Positions 1 through 6,849 of a stretch of 8,678 bases of DNA are shown in pieces; the stretch's first letter is position 1; each line of letters begins with the position of its first letter. The stretch is from JBBDRW01 sp040905265 (GTDB taxonomy: Bacteria; Bacteroidota; Rhodothermia; Balneolales; Balneolaceae). Made by a program: the position numbers and the translations under genes. The notes below the pieces were generated by a model that had not been told where the DNA came from, searched no databases, and worked only from the letters and a program-made list of their open reading frames with translations. Location of the stretch: contig JBBDRW010000059.1 in the NCBI GenBank assembly GCA_040905265.1, forward strand, positions 1 to 8,678. The letters run 5' to 3'.

Positions 1-1
1 C

Positions 2-907
2 ACCTTTCTGAATGACCGTTTTCCACAATCTGGCCGACTGGTTATTGGTATCACACCCAAACTGGTTGCATCCGGCTCCTATCTGGATGCCCACTACCTG
101 GAAGAGGGCGTTCAAATCTCCGGATCAACAGAATACGATATCAGAAGAAGGTTTCGATACCACTCTTCGGGAAATTTCAGCAATATGATAAACCAGGGGC
201 CTGGCACAGAAATTCAAAACCCGGGCCAATACCCAGCCACACAGGAAGAGCTATTCAAACCTGTCGGGTTCGGAGCCGGATTTAACGTTGGAGTAACCTA
301 TCAGATTCCATTTGGAGAGGCTCCGCACGATGCCGGCCTGGCCGGCTCCCGGCACCGGAAATCCCTGCGATTCAGCCTTTCAATTACGGATATCGGCTTT
401 CTCACCTATCGAGATAATCCTGCACGAATCCGGATTGAGGAGGCCCATACAGAGGGTGACAGGCCGGACTCCCGGTCCGATATCATCTATGCAGGCCGGC
501 CGGGTGAGTTTACCTATTTTCTTGACAACAACGAGATCTTTCCCCTTTCGGAAAGCGAAGGGACAGATACGGGCACCTTTACCACTCTTCTTCCTTCCGC
601 CATCCATACCGGAACCCAGATTCAATTCAATCGGGTTACACTGATCGGGGATTTCTCTGTCGGGTTAACGGAGAGCGCCTGGCACTCTTCCAGAGTGACC
701 ACCTATCTTGGTGCCGAAATCCAAATGTTCTCTAATATTCCCATCCGGGCCGGTACCCGTATTGAACCTTCCCTGCCCCTTCTTTACAGTTTCGGTACAG
801 GATTTGAAACCAGGTCTTTTGACATCAATCTTGCACTTCAGGTGCGAAAACTTTCGGATGAACTCACCGGAATTTCCCTGACAGCACTGAGGTTATATCT
901 ACCCTAG
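2..907 (+). CDS. Putative outer-membrane beta-barrel protein, DUF5723-like (5' end missing)
   Basis: The frame is open from base 2 to a TAG at 905-907, giving 301 C-terminal residues; the true start lies left of the window, so the internal ATG at 185 is not taken as the start. The visible part has no enzyme motif. It shows alternating hydrophobic/polar stretches with many aromatic and glycine residues, typical of outer-membrane barrel strands, for example near residues 81-95 (GFGAGFNVGVTYQIPF), 208-225 and 235-295. The C-terminal pattern of a lipid-facing strand, a short loop, PIRAG and then YSFGTGF followed by a strand resembles DUF5723-type proteins of Bacteroidota, which are predicted surface barrels of unknown role. 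Seen: composition and pattern. Inferred: outer-membrane location and family. It could be another barrel family. No clear terminator follows; a 10-bp imperfect stem (904-913 with 961-970) lacks a T-run. Confidence 0.6.
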   Translation, partial: TFLNDRFPQSGRLVIGITPKLVASGSYLDAHYLEEGVQISGSTEYDIRRRFRYHSSGNFSNMINQGPGTEIQNPGQYPATQEELFKPVGFGAGFNVGVTYQIPFGEAPHDAGLAGSRHRKSLRFSLSITDIGFLTYRDNPARIRIEEAHTEGDRPDSRSDIIYAGRPGEFTYFLDNNEIFPLSESEGTDTGTFTTLLPSAIHTGTQIQFNRVTLIGDFSVGLTESAWHSSRVTTYLGAEIQMFSNIPIRAGTRIEPSLPLLYSFGTGFETRSFDINLALQVRKLSDELTGISLTALRLYLP

Positions 908-1120
908 GAGTCTGTCGGACTTAGTCTGATCTACTGCGGAAATGCAGGATTTGGCCAGATAGACTCCTGGTGTCGTGTCTACCATGCGATATGTCCAACT
1001 GACAGGTTGAGAGATCCCCTGTGTTAAATTGCCAGCATAGAAGCCGAAAACATGACGAATTGGTAGAAGACCCAACTGTGGCTTCGCTTTTGCACTTTTT
1101 TCGAAAAAATTCAGAACCAT
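899..1120 (-). pseudogene. Possible decayed C-terminal sorting-domain remnant (weak)
   Basis: The minus strand of the lon upstream gap is open for about 70 codons up to a TAG at 899-901, which overlaps the end of the upstream barrel gene. Its last ~50 residues contain VFGFYAGNLTQGISQPVSW, then GVYLAK, then DQTKSDRLLG. The order VxG, VSW about 15 residues further on, a GVY core, then a QTK-type basic end recalls type IX secretion C-terminal sorting domains of Bacteroidota and relatives. The match is loose: the usual basic terminus is altered, no passenger domain is present, and the region upstream on this strand is lon. It could be a remnant left by rearrangement, or chance coding-like sequence in a noncoding gap. 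The alternative minus frame (stop near 921) gives nothing recognisable. Confidence 0.18.
1096..1109. promoter_or_regulatory. 14-bp AT-rich palindrome upstream of lon
   Basis: TTTTTTCGAAAAAA is a perfect 14-bp palindrome ending 18 bp before the lon ATG. It could be an operator half-site pair or a structural element near the lon promoter. No CIRCE element (TTAGCACTC-N9-GAGTGCTAA) and no clear promoter of either sigma-70 or Bacteroidota type (TTTG / TAnnTTTG) could be placed with proper spacing. AT-rich palindromes of this size arise by chance, so a regulatory role is only a guess. Confidence 0.22.
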
Positions 1121-1127
1121 AAATTTT

Positions 1128-3671
1128 ATGTTTAACAATCCAAAATTGAGAATACAGACGGCATTTGAAGATCAGGATGACGGGTTTGATGATTTTGAAC
1201 AGGCAATCCCCCTGATGTCCGAAGAGGAAGAGAGGGAGCTGACAGAATCTGCCATACCTGAGAACCTGCCCATTCTCCCCTTGAAAAATACAGTCCTTTT
1301 TCCCGGGGTCGTCGTCCCGATTACAGTGGGAAGGGACCGCTCGCTTGCTCTGGTCAAAGAGGCTTATGAAAATGACAAAACCATCGGGGTGATCACCCAA
1401 AAGGATGAATCGGTCGAGAATCCGGATGAGGGAGACCTCTACAGGATCGGAACGGTTGCCCAGATCCTGAAATTGATCAAGATGCCTGATGGAAGCAAGA
1501 GCATCGTGATCCAGGGAAAGTCGATCTTCCATATCACCCAGTTTACCCAGTTTGACCCATTTTTTCGAGCTGATGTGACCCCCTATCCGCAGGAGATGGA
1601 TATTCAGGGTGTTGAACTCGACGCTTCCATCCGTTCCATCAAAGAGACGGCGAGTAAAATTGTCAATCTCTCTCCAAATATCCCTTCGGAAGCCTCCATT
1701 GCGATCAACAATATCTCCAGTCCGGCATTTCTGATAAACTTTATCTCTTCCAACCTGCAGGTGAGCATCGCCGACAAACAGACGCTGATTGAGATACAGA
1801 AGTTTTCCGATCGGCTGGAAAAGGTGATGGAACACCTGAACAAAGAACTTCAGGTACTCAACCTGAGTGAAGAGATCCGTTCCAAGGTAAAAACTGACAT
1901 TGATGACCAGCAGCGGGATTTCTATCTGAGACAACAGATGAAGGCGATTCAGGAAGCTCTTGGCGAGGATAGTGAACAGCAGGATATAGAGAAACTGCGG
2001 GAGAAATTGAGAGAGAAAGAAGGACTCTCCGGAGACGCGGCTGAGACCGTGGAAAAAGAGATTCAGCGGCTGGAGATGACACCCAACTCCTCTCCGAACT
2101 ATGGAATTATCCACAGCTATGTAGAGTGGATCCTTGATCTTCCGTGGGGTGAATATACCGATGACAAACTCGACCTGAAACGTGCCCGAAAAGTGCTTGA
2201 CGAAGATCACTACGGGCTGGAAAAGGTTAAAAAGCGGATTATCGAATACCTTGCGGTTCTCAAACTCAAGAAGGATATGAAGGCACCTATCCTCTGCTTT
2301 TACGGGCCGCGGGGTGTAGGGAAAACCTCGCTTGGAAAATCCATTGCACGTGCTCTGAACCGGGAATTCGAACGGTTCAGCCTGGGCGGGATTCATGATG
2401 AAGCGGAAATCAGGGGCCACCGCCGAACCTACATCGGGGCGCTACCAGGCCGGATTCTCCGTTCGATGAAGAAAGCAGGCAAGGGGAACCCTGTCCTGAT
2501 GCTGGATGAAATCGACAAAGTTGGTTCTGATTTTCGCGGAGACCCTACCTCCGCCCTGCTGGAGGTCCTGGACCCGGAACAGAATGACAGCTTTATGGAT
2601 AACTATCTGGAGCTTGAATATGACCTCTCACGCGTCCTCTTTATCGCAACAGCCAACTCCCTGGATACGATACCTGCACCATTGAGGGACAGGATGGAGA
2701 TTATCAATATCAACGGATATACCCAGGAAGAGAAGATTGAGATTGCCAGAAAATTTCTGATTCCGAAGCAGATTGAAGAGAACGGCCTGAAAAGCGGCCA
2801 GATCCGTATCTCGAAGGCGGCAATTGACCGGGTTATCGATGAATACACCCGGGAGTCAGGTGTCCGGAATCTGGAGCGACAAATTGCGGCGCTCTGCCGG
2901 AATGTTGCAGCCCGGATCGCTTCCGATGAGCTGGAGAAGTTCAGTATCGGGAAGAATGACGTACCTGAAATATTGGGCAAGCGAAAATTCTTCTCGGAAA
3001 TAGCCGAACGGACCCGAGTACCAGGTGTCTCGACCGGGCTTGCCTGGACTCCCTATGGCGGCGACATCCTCTTTATTGAGGCGAGCGTCTCCAAAGGAAG
3101 TGGAAAAATTCACATCACCGGACAGCTGGGCGATGTGATGAAAGAGTCTGCCATGTTGGCTCTCTCCTATCTGAGAGCCAGGTCCGAGGAGCTGGAAATC
3201 CCGGAAGATGCGTTCAAATACTGGGATCTCCATATTCACGTGCCACAGGGAGCTGTCCCTAAAGATGGCCCTTCAGCTGGTGTTTCACTTCTGTCGGCAG
3301 TAGCCTCCATCTTTACCCAGCGAAAGGTAAAAGGGGTTCTGGCAATGACCGGAGAAATCACCTTGCGCGGCCTCGTCCTCCCCGTCGGCGGGATCAAGGA
3401 GAAAGTACTCGCCGCCAAGAGGGCCGGAATCAAACGGGTTCTGCTGCCCAAAAAGAATGAAAAAGATGTTGACGAGATCGAGGAGGAAGTACTTGGAGAC
3501 CTTCAGGTTGAGTATCTGGAACGAATGGACCCTTTGCTGGATCTGGTACTCGAAGAGCAGCCGGTTCAGGATCCCGCGAAGCTTTTTAACGTTTCGGAGT
3601 CATACAAAAACCAGATGTCCGGCACCAATTCAGCGAAGGGAACTGCCCAGGAGGTCTCAGTCACTCACTAG
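1128..3671 (+). CDS. lon: ATP-dependent Lon protease
   Basis: Cytoplasmic AAA+ serine protease that unfolds and degrades damaged and regulatory proteins; 847 residues, somewhat longer than E. coli Lon (784) through an acidic N-terminal extension and a poorly conserved tail after about residue 810. Domains in order: LON substrate-binding domain (about 45-240, starting LPILPLKNTVLFPG), helical linker (about 240-340), AAA+ module with Walker A GPRGVGKT (393-400), Walker B VLMLDEID (456-463), sensor-1 Asn510 (ATAN) and sensor-2 Arg580 (ESGVRNLER), then the Lon protease domain with Ser716 in DGPSAG and Lys759 in GGIKEK. The 43-residue Ser-Lys spacing equals that of E. coli Ser679/Lys722. All catalytic residues are present. 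Oddity: Walker A has Arg395 where Lon normally has Pro (GPPGVGKT). The ATG at 1128 is chosen because it is the first start in frame and the LON domain follows after about 45 residues; no Shine-Dalgarno is seen. Transcribed alone, with its own terminator. Confidence 0.97.
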   Translation: MFNNPKLRIQTAFEDQDDGFDDFEQAIPLMSEEEERELTESAIPENLPILPLKNTVLFPGVVVPITVGRDRSLALVKEAYENDKTIGVITQKDESVENPDEGDLYRIGTVAQILKLIKMPDGSKSIVIQGKSIFHITQFTQFDPFFRADVTPYPQEMDIQGVELDASIRSIKETASKIVNLSPNIPSEASIAINNISSPAFLINFISSNLQVSIADKQTLIEIQKFSDRLEKVMEHLNKELQVLNLSEEIRSKVKTDIDDQQRDFYLRQQMKAIQEALGEDSEQQDIEKLREKLREKEGLSGDAAETVEKEIQRLEMTPNSSPNYGIIHSYVEWILDLPWGEYTDDKLDLKRARKVLDEDHYGLEKVKKRIIEYLAVLKLKKDMKAPILCFYGPRGVGKTSLGKSIARALNREFERFSLGGIHDEAEIRGHRRTYIGALPGRILRSMKKAGKGNPVLMLDEIDKVGSDFRGDPTSALLEVLDPEQNDSFMDNYLELEYDLSRVLFIATANSLDTIPAPLRDRMEIININGYTQEEKIEIARKFLIPKQIEENGLKSGQIRISKAAIDRVIDEYTRESGVRNLERQIAALCRNVAARIASDELEKFSIGKNDVPEILGKRKFFSEIAERTRVPGVSTGLAWTPYGGDILFIEASVSKGSGKIHITGQLGDVMKESAMLALSYLRARSEELEIPEDAFKYWDLHIHVPQGAVPKDGPSAGVSLLSAVASIFTQRKVKGVLAMTGEITLRGLVLPVGGIKEKVLAAKRAGIKRVLLPKKNEKDVDEIEEEVLGDLQVEYLERMDPLLDLVLEEQPVQDPAKLFNVSESYKNQMSGTNSAKGTAQEVSVTH

Positions 3672-3689
3672 ACTGCCTCCTGGAGTTTT
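3647..3689 (+). terminator. Intrinsic terminator of lon, overlapping its stop codon
   Basis: Stem CCAGGAGG (3647-3654) pairs with CCTCCTGG (3676-3683), and CAGTC (3658-3662) with GACTG (3671-3675), leaving a 3-nt bulge TCT and an 8-nt loop 3663-3670. This 13-bp, GC-rich hairpin is followed at once by AGTTTT (3684-3689). The lon stop TAG (3669-3671) lies at the end of the loop, so the 5' arm is made from the last codons of lon. Its orientation fits termination of lon; the opposite side has no A-run that would serve the minus strand. Confidence 0.7.
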
Positions 3690-3720
3690 GCTCAAGAACA
3701 GATTTTTAAAGACTCCTAGA

Positions 3721-3755
3721 AGGCTTTGAAAAACCAGGATTTTTGTTCAAAGGCT
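3721..3755 (-). terminator. Hairpin between convergent lon and the DUF3524 gene, possible terminator
   Basis: AGGCTTTGAA (3721-3730) and TTCAAAGGCT (3746-3755) pair at 9 of 10 positions around a 15-nt loop that has further A/T pairing potential. The hairpin begins 5 bp beyond the stop codon of the minus-strand glycosyltransferase gene (stop 3760-3762), the place expected for its terminator. On the minus strand the tail after the stem is TCTAGGAGTCTTT rather than a clean T-run, so intrinsic termination would be weak. A role as a 3' stabiliser or transcript boundary is equally possible. Confidence 0.4.
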
Positions 3756-3759
3756 CCCC

Positions 3760-4890
3760 CTAAAACGATGCCTCCACCTTCACCTTCACCAGTTCGTCAA
3801 ACAGCTGGTCATAATCACCGGCTTTGCGGGACCAATCCATATGTCGGTTGATGTTTTGCAGGGAGGGTTTCGGAAGAGGTTTCGTTTCACCCGTCAGCAG
3901 GCCCTTCAGGTGTTTGAACAACTCATCCTCGGTCTTGTAGAGGATCGGTGCGTGTAGCAGCGGGTTGTGAAGAGACTCCGGGATGAGTTCCGGATAGTGG
4001 AGTCTCTCCGGCACCAGAGGGTGGCAGCCGCAATAGATCGCTTCCATAATCGCTACACAGAAAAACTCATAGGTGGCTGTAGAGACCACAATATCACCGG
4101 AGTGCAGCAACTGGCTGTACTTTTCGACATCATCCACGTAGCCGAAATGAGTGATCTGCTCGCCATATCGTTTCCAGGCTTTTTCAAACTCTTCAGGTTT
4201 CTCATGTTTGGTATCTCCGGCCAGAATCAGGTCAAACTTCAGGTCGATATCATTCAGTCGGTTCAATACCCTGAAAAACATAGCGGGGTTACGGTCAAAC
4301 TGCCACCGCTGGTTCCAGACGATAACCGGGTGCCGGTTCTCACTACGAGTATCAGGTTGTTTGTCAAAAGTCTTCAAATCCAGCCCGGGATAGAGAACAA
4401 TACTCTTTTCACGGATCTGGTCTACGGTCCGCAGGTGTTTATCATCCGGGTAATTTTCCAAAAATGCCGGGAGCGCCTTCATAAAGTCTTCCAGGTGAAA
4501 CTGGGATGAGAAGATCAGGCGGTCTGCAACGAGCATGCTCAAATAGTTGATATAACAGTAGGTCATGTCCCGCTCTTCCCCCTCCGGCATCGGCTGTGTG
4601 AGCTGGTTCTCATGCATATACATGATCTTGGGGGTATGGGCAAACCGCGGATTCGTCAATGCCAGAAATGCAGGCAGATTGGTCATACTGCTGATAAGCA
4701 GAAGGTGAATCTCCTCACGGACATGGCTTGTCATTTCGGCAAGGGTTACGGAGTCCCCGTGCATTTTCCACTTCCATCCTCTGTAATTGAGTTTGACAGG
4801 GATGATGTTGTGCCTGGAGTGTGCCTGAAGTCCCTTCAGAAATGCTTTATGGGAACCGCTGTAAAAGGGTTCAACAGCAAGTATATTCAT
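3760..4890 (-). CDS. DUF3524 glycosyltransferase, GTDC1/QTMAN-like (tRNA-queuosine mannosyltransferase family)
   Basis: 376 residues from an ATG at 4888-4890; a TTG start at 4926 would add 12 residues, but the family usually begins directly with the strand seen here (MNILAVEPFYSGSH). The N-terminal DUF3524 half shows EPFYSGSH (7-14), GWKWKMHG (38-45) and YMHENQLTQP (91-100), all hallmarks of the GTDC1 family. The C-terminal half is a GT-B glycosyltransferase domain with VIVWNQRWQFDRNP (189-202) and an E-x7-E motif (Glu275, Glu283) in EFFCVAIMEA. Known for the family: vertebrate GTDC1/QTMAN adds mannose to queuosine-34 of tRNA-Asp, using a nucleotide-sugar donor. Inferred here: a cytoplasmic enzyme mannosylating queuosine in tRNA, though the bacterial substrate is not shown by sequence. 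It lies 111 bp downstream of mutL on the same strand and may be co-transcribed; a TATAAT on the minus strand at 4959-4954 lacks a partner -35. Family confidence is high, substrate confidence moderate. Confidence 0.85.
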   Translation of the reverse strand: MNILAVEPFYSGSHKAFLKGLQAHSRHNIIPVKLNYRGWKWKMHGDSVTLAEMTSHVREEIHLLLISSMTNLPAFLALTNPRFAHTPKIMYMHENQLTQPMPEGEERDMTYCYINYLSMLVADRLIFSSQFHLEDFMKALPAFLENYPDDKHLRTVDQIREKSIVLYPGLDLKTFDKQPDTRSENRHPVIVWNQRWQFDRNPAMFFRVLNRLNDIDLKFDLILAGDTKHEKPEEFEKAWKRYGEQITHFGYVDDVEKYSQLLHSGDIVVSTATYEFFCVAIMEAIYCGCHPLVPERLHYPELIPESLHNPLLHAPILYKTEDELFKHLKGLLTGETKPLPKPSLQNINRHMDWSRKAGDYDQLFDELVKVKVEASF

Positions 4891-5001
4891 CTGCCTAATA
4901 TCCGGGAAAGTAGATTCAATGTCCAATAGCGGCCTGCCTTATTCAAAATCCGGATTATACTATCGGCCGGGCAGTGCCTTCACACCTGGGAGGCTGTATT
5001 C

Positions 5002-6819
5002 CTATCTGAATTTGTTGCGGATCTCCTCCATAGAGAGATAGATGAGAATCGGTTTCTTTAGCGGATCCATATAGGGTTCATTGCAAGAGAAAAGCTGGTC
5101 AATGATCATCTCCATCTCCGTCGCAGAGAGCCTGCGTCCGGCCGGAATGGCCGTGCGGGATGCAAATGAAATGGCAACTTTATGGCGTGCATCCATCTGA
5201 ACCGTCCGGTCGAGATCCCTGTACTGTTGAAGCATCTCCCGCAGAACTTTGCGTTCATCGCCAATATCAATGTCTGCAGGAACACCGTTAATAATCGCCG
5301 TGTTTCCGCTCAGGAGCTGAATACTGAATCCCATTCTTTGAATAATCGGCAGCAGCTCCCGAAGCTGTGAAAAATCTGTCGCGGATAGCTCCATGGTCTG
5401 TGCAAAGAGCAGTTGCTGTGTGCCTGGGAGTGACTCTTCAGTCGCACTCAGCGTTTTCTCATAAATAATTCTCACGTGTGCTGCATGCTGATCGATCATG
5501 CAGAGGCCTGTACGGGTTTGTGTCAGAATATAGGAGTTGTGAAGCTGCCAGAATCCCCGCTCTTCCGAGCCGGATTCGACAGATTTCTGACCTTGTGACA
5601 CTCTTTCCCGGTTCTCAGCCTTGCCCGATTCATAGAGGGCCCTGCCCAGTTCGGTACCATCCAACCCGCTTCCCGACTCATTGATCCTGGACGGGATATG
5701 GACTTCTCCCCCTTTGTCCGGCCTCTCCATGATGGATTGGAACTCCCGGAACGAAGTATCAAACGACTGCTTCTCCCCAGACTCTCTCTTCTCAATATCG
5801 GGTACAAGCAGGTACTCATTCAGCGCCTTCTTTACCACAGACCGTGTCAGCTGGATGATGCTCTTTTCATCCTCAAACTTCACCTCCAGCTTGGCAGGGT
5901 GCACATTTACGTCAACCTGGCCAGGGTCCAATTCCAGGAAAACAGCAAAAAAAGGATATTCCCGCTCCCCCTGCCAGGCGTCATAGAGCGACAGAAGCAG
6001 ATGAGTCAAATAGCGGTGCTGCACAGGACGGTTGTTCACATAGAGGAACTGTTCCCCTCTGCTCTTCTTGGAGATTTTGGGGTCGCCCAGCAGGCCGTGT
6101 ATCCGTACATAACTGGTCTCCTCATGAAACGGGATCAGGCTGGCCCTGTACTGTCTGCCAAAAATCTCCGCTACTCTCTGCTCAAGGGGCTGAGCAGGGA
6201 GTTTGTAGATGGTATCCGTATCAGCAATAAGCTCAAAGGAAATATTGGTGTGAGCCAATGCTGCATTGTGTACAGTTCTCAATATGTGCCGTAGTTCTGT
6301 GGCGTCTGTCCTGAGGAACTGTCGCCTTGCCGGTACATTATAGAAAAGGTTCCTGACCGCGACAGACGTCCCCTCCTCAGCAGCAGCGGGTTCAAATCGA
6401 ACTTCCTCCCCGCCGTGAACTTCATAGAGTATCCCCGCATCATCCCCATGCCGCCGGGTCTTCAGTTCTGCCTGAGACACCGATGCAATCGACGCCATCG
6501 CCTCTCCCCTGAAACCAAGCGTCCGGATTTTAAAAAGATCGTCAACAGAGCGGATTTTCGATGTGGCGTGTTGGCTGAAACAGAGCTTTGCATCTGCATC
6601 ATTCATACCGCAACCGTTGTCAATAACCTGTATCAGGGATCTGCCGGCGTTCTGTATAACGATTGTAATCTCATCCGCACCAGAATCCAGTGAATTGTCC
6701 AGCAGCTCCTTGACCACGGAACCGGGCCGCTGGATTACCTCACCCGCTGCGATTTTATTCACAAGGTCAGGCGGCATTGGAAAAATAACAGACGCGCCCG
6801 GCTCTATATGCTCACTCAA
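5002..6819 (-). CDS. mutL: DNA mismatch repair protein MutL
   Basis: 605 residues. MutL links mismatch recognition by MutS to strand incision and removal. The N-terminal GHKL ATPase carries NKIAAGEV (21-28), general base Glu38 and Mg-binding Asn42 in KELLDNSLDSGA, Asp67 in DNGCGM, RTLGFRGEA (99-107), and Lys310 in NVHPAK. A low-complexity linker spans about 340-423, and the C-terminal dimerisation domain runs about 424-605. In that domain the endonuclease motif DQHA(X)2E(X)4E reads DQHAAHVRIIYE (443-454), with Val449 in place of the metal-binding Glu, and the late CPHGRP motif is replaced by DPLKKP. Nicking activity is therefore doubtful; Bacteroidota MutLs often show similar loss. Start: TTG at 6817-6819 is chosen because an in-frame TAA lies 18 bp upstream and the next ATG (6775-6777) would remove the first strand before PPDLVNKIAAGEV. 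No Shine-Dalgarno is visible; the gene starts 30 bp after the upstream small gene. Confidence 0.95.
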   Translation of the reverse strand: MSEHIEPGASVIFPMPPDLVNKIAAGEVIQRPGSVVKELLDNSLDSGADEITIVIQNAGRSLIQVIDNGCGMNDADAKLCFSQHATSKIRSVDDLFKIRTLGFRGEAMASIASVSQAELKTRRHGDDAGILYEVHGGEEVRFEPAAAEEGTSVAVRNLFYNVPARRQFLRTDATELRHILRTVHNAALAHTNISFELIADTDTIYKLPAQPLEQRVAEIFGRQYRASLIPFHEETSYVRIHGLLGDPKISKKSRGEQFLYVNNRPVQHRYLTHLLLSLYDAWQGEREYPFFAVFLELDPGQVDVNVHPAKLEVKFEDEKSIIQLTRSVVKKALNEYLLVPDIEKRESGEKQSFDTSFREFQSIMERPDKGGEVHIPSRINESGSGLDGTELGRALYESGKAENRERVSQGQKSVESGSEERGFWQLHNSYILTQTRTGLCMIDQHAAHVRIIYEKTLSATEESLPGTQQLLFAQTMELSATDFSQLRELLPIIQRMGFSIQLLSGNTAIINGVPADIDIGDERKVLREMLQQYRDLDRTVQMDARHKVAISFASRTAIPAGRRLSATEMEMIIDQLFSCNEPYMDPLKKPILIYLSMEEIRNKFR

Positions 6820-6849
6820 GATAGGTATGCAAAGTTAGTGATTGGAATT

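Noticed and set aside
904..1127. A complete insertion sequence between the barrel gene and lon
   Set aside because: The gap is only 220 bp and has no transposase; only a short IS-like end motif is visible.
921..2420. A 499-codon open frame on the minus strand opposite lon
   Set aside because: It is antisense to a canonical, full-length lon with all catalytic motifs; its translation has no recognisable domain and is Phe/Leu/Arg-rich, as expected of a shadow frame.
3967..4509. A 180-codon plus-strand frame across the DUF3524 gene, and a similar 198-codon frame at 5698-6294 across mutL
   Set aside because: Both run opposite to well-supported genes and show no motif or start signal of their own.
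4954..4959. TATAAT on the minus strand upstream of the DUF3524 gene, as a promoter
   Set aside because: No acceptable -35 lies 16-18 bp away, and the inferred phylum tends to use a different promoter consensus; the gene may simply be transcribed with mutL.
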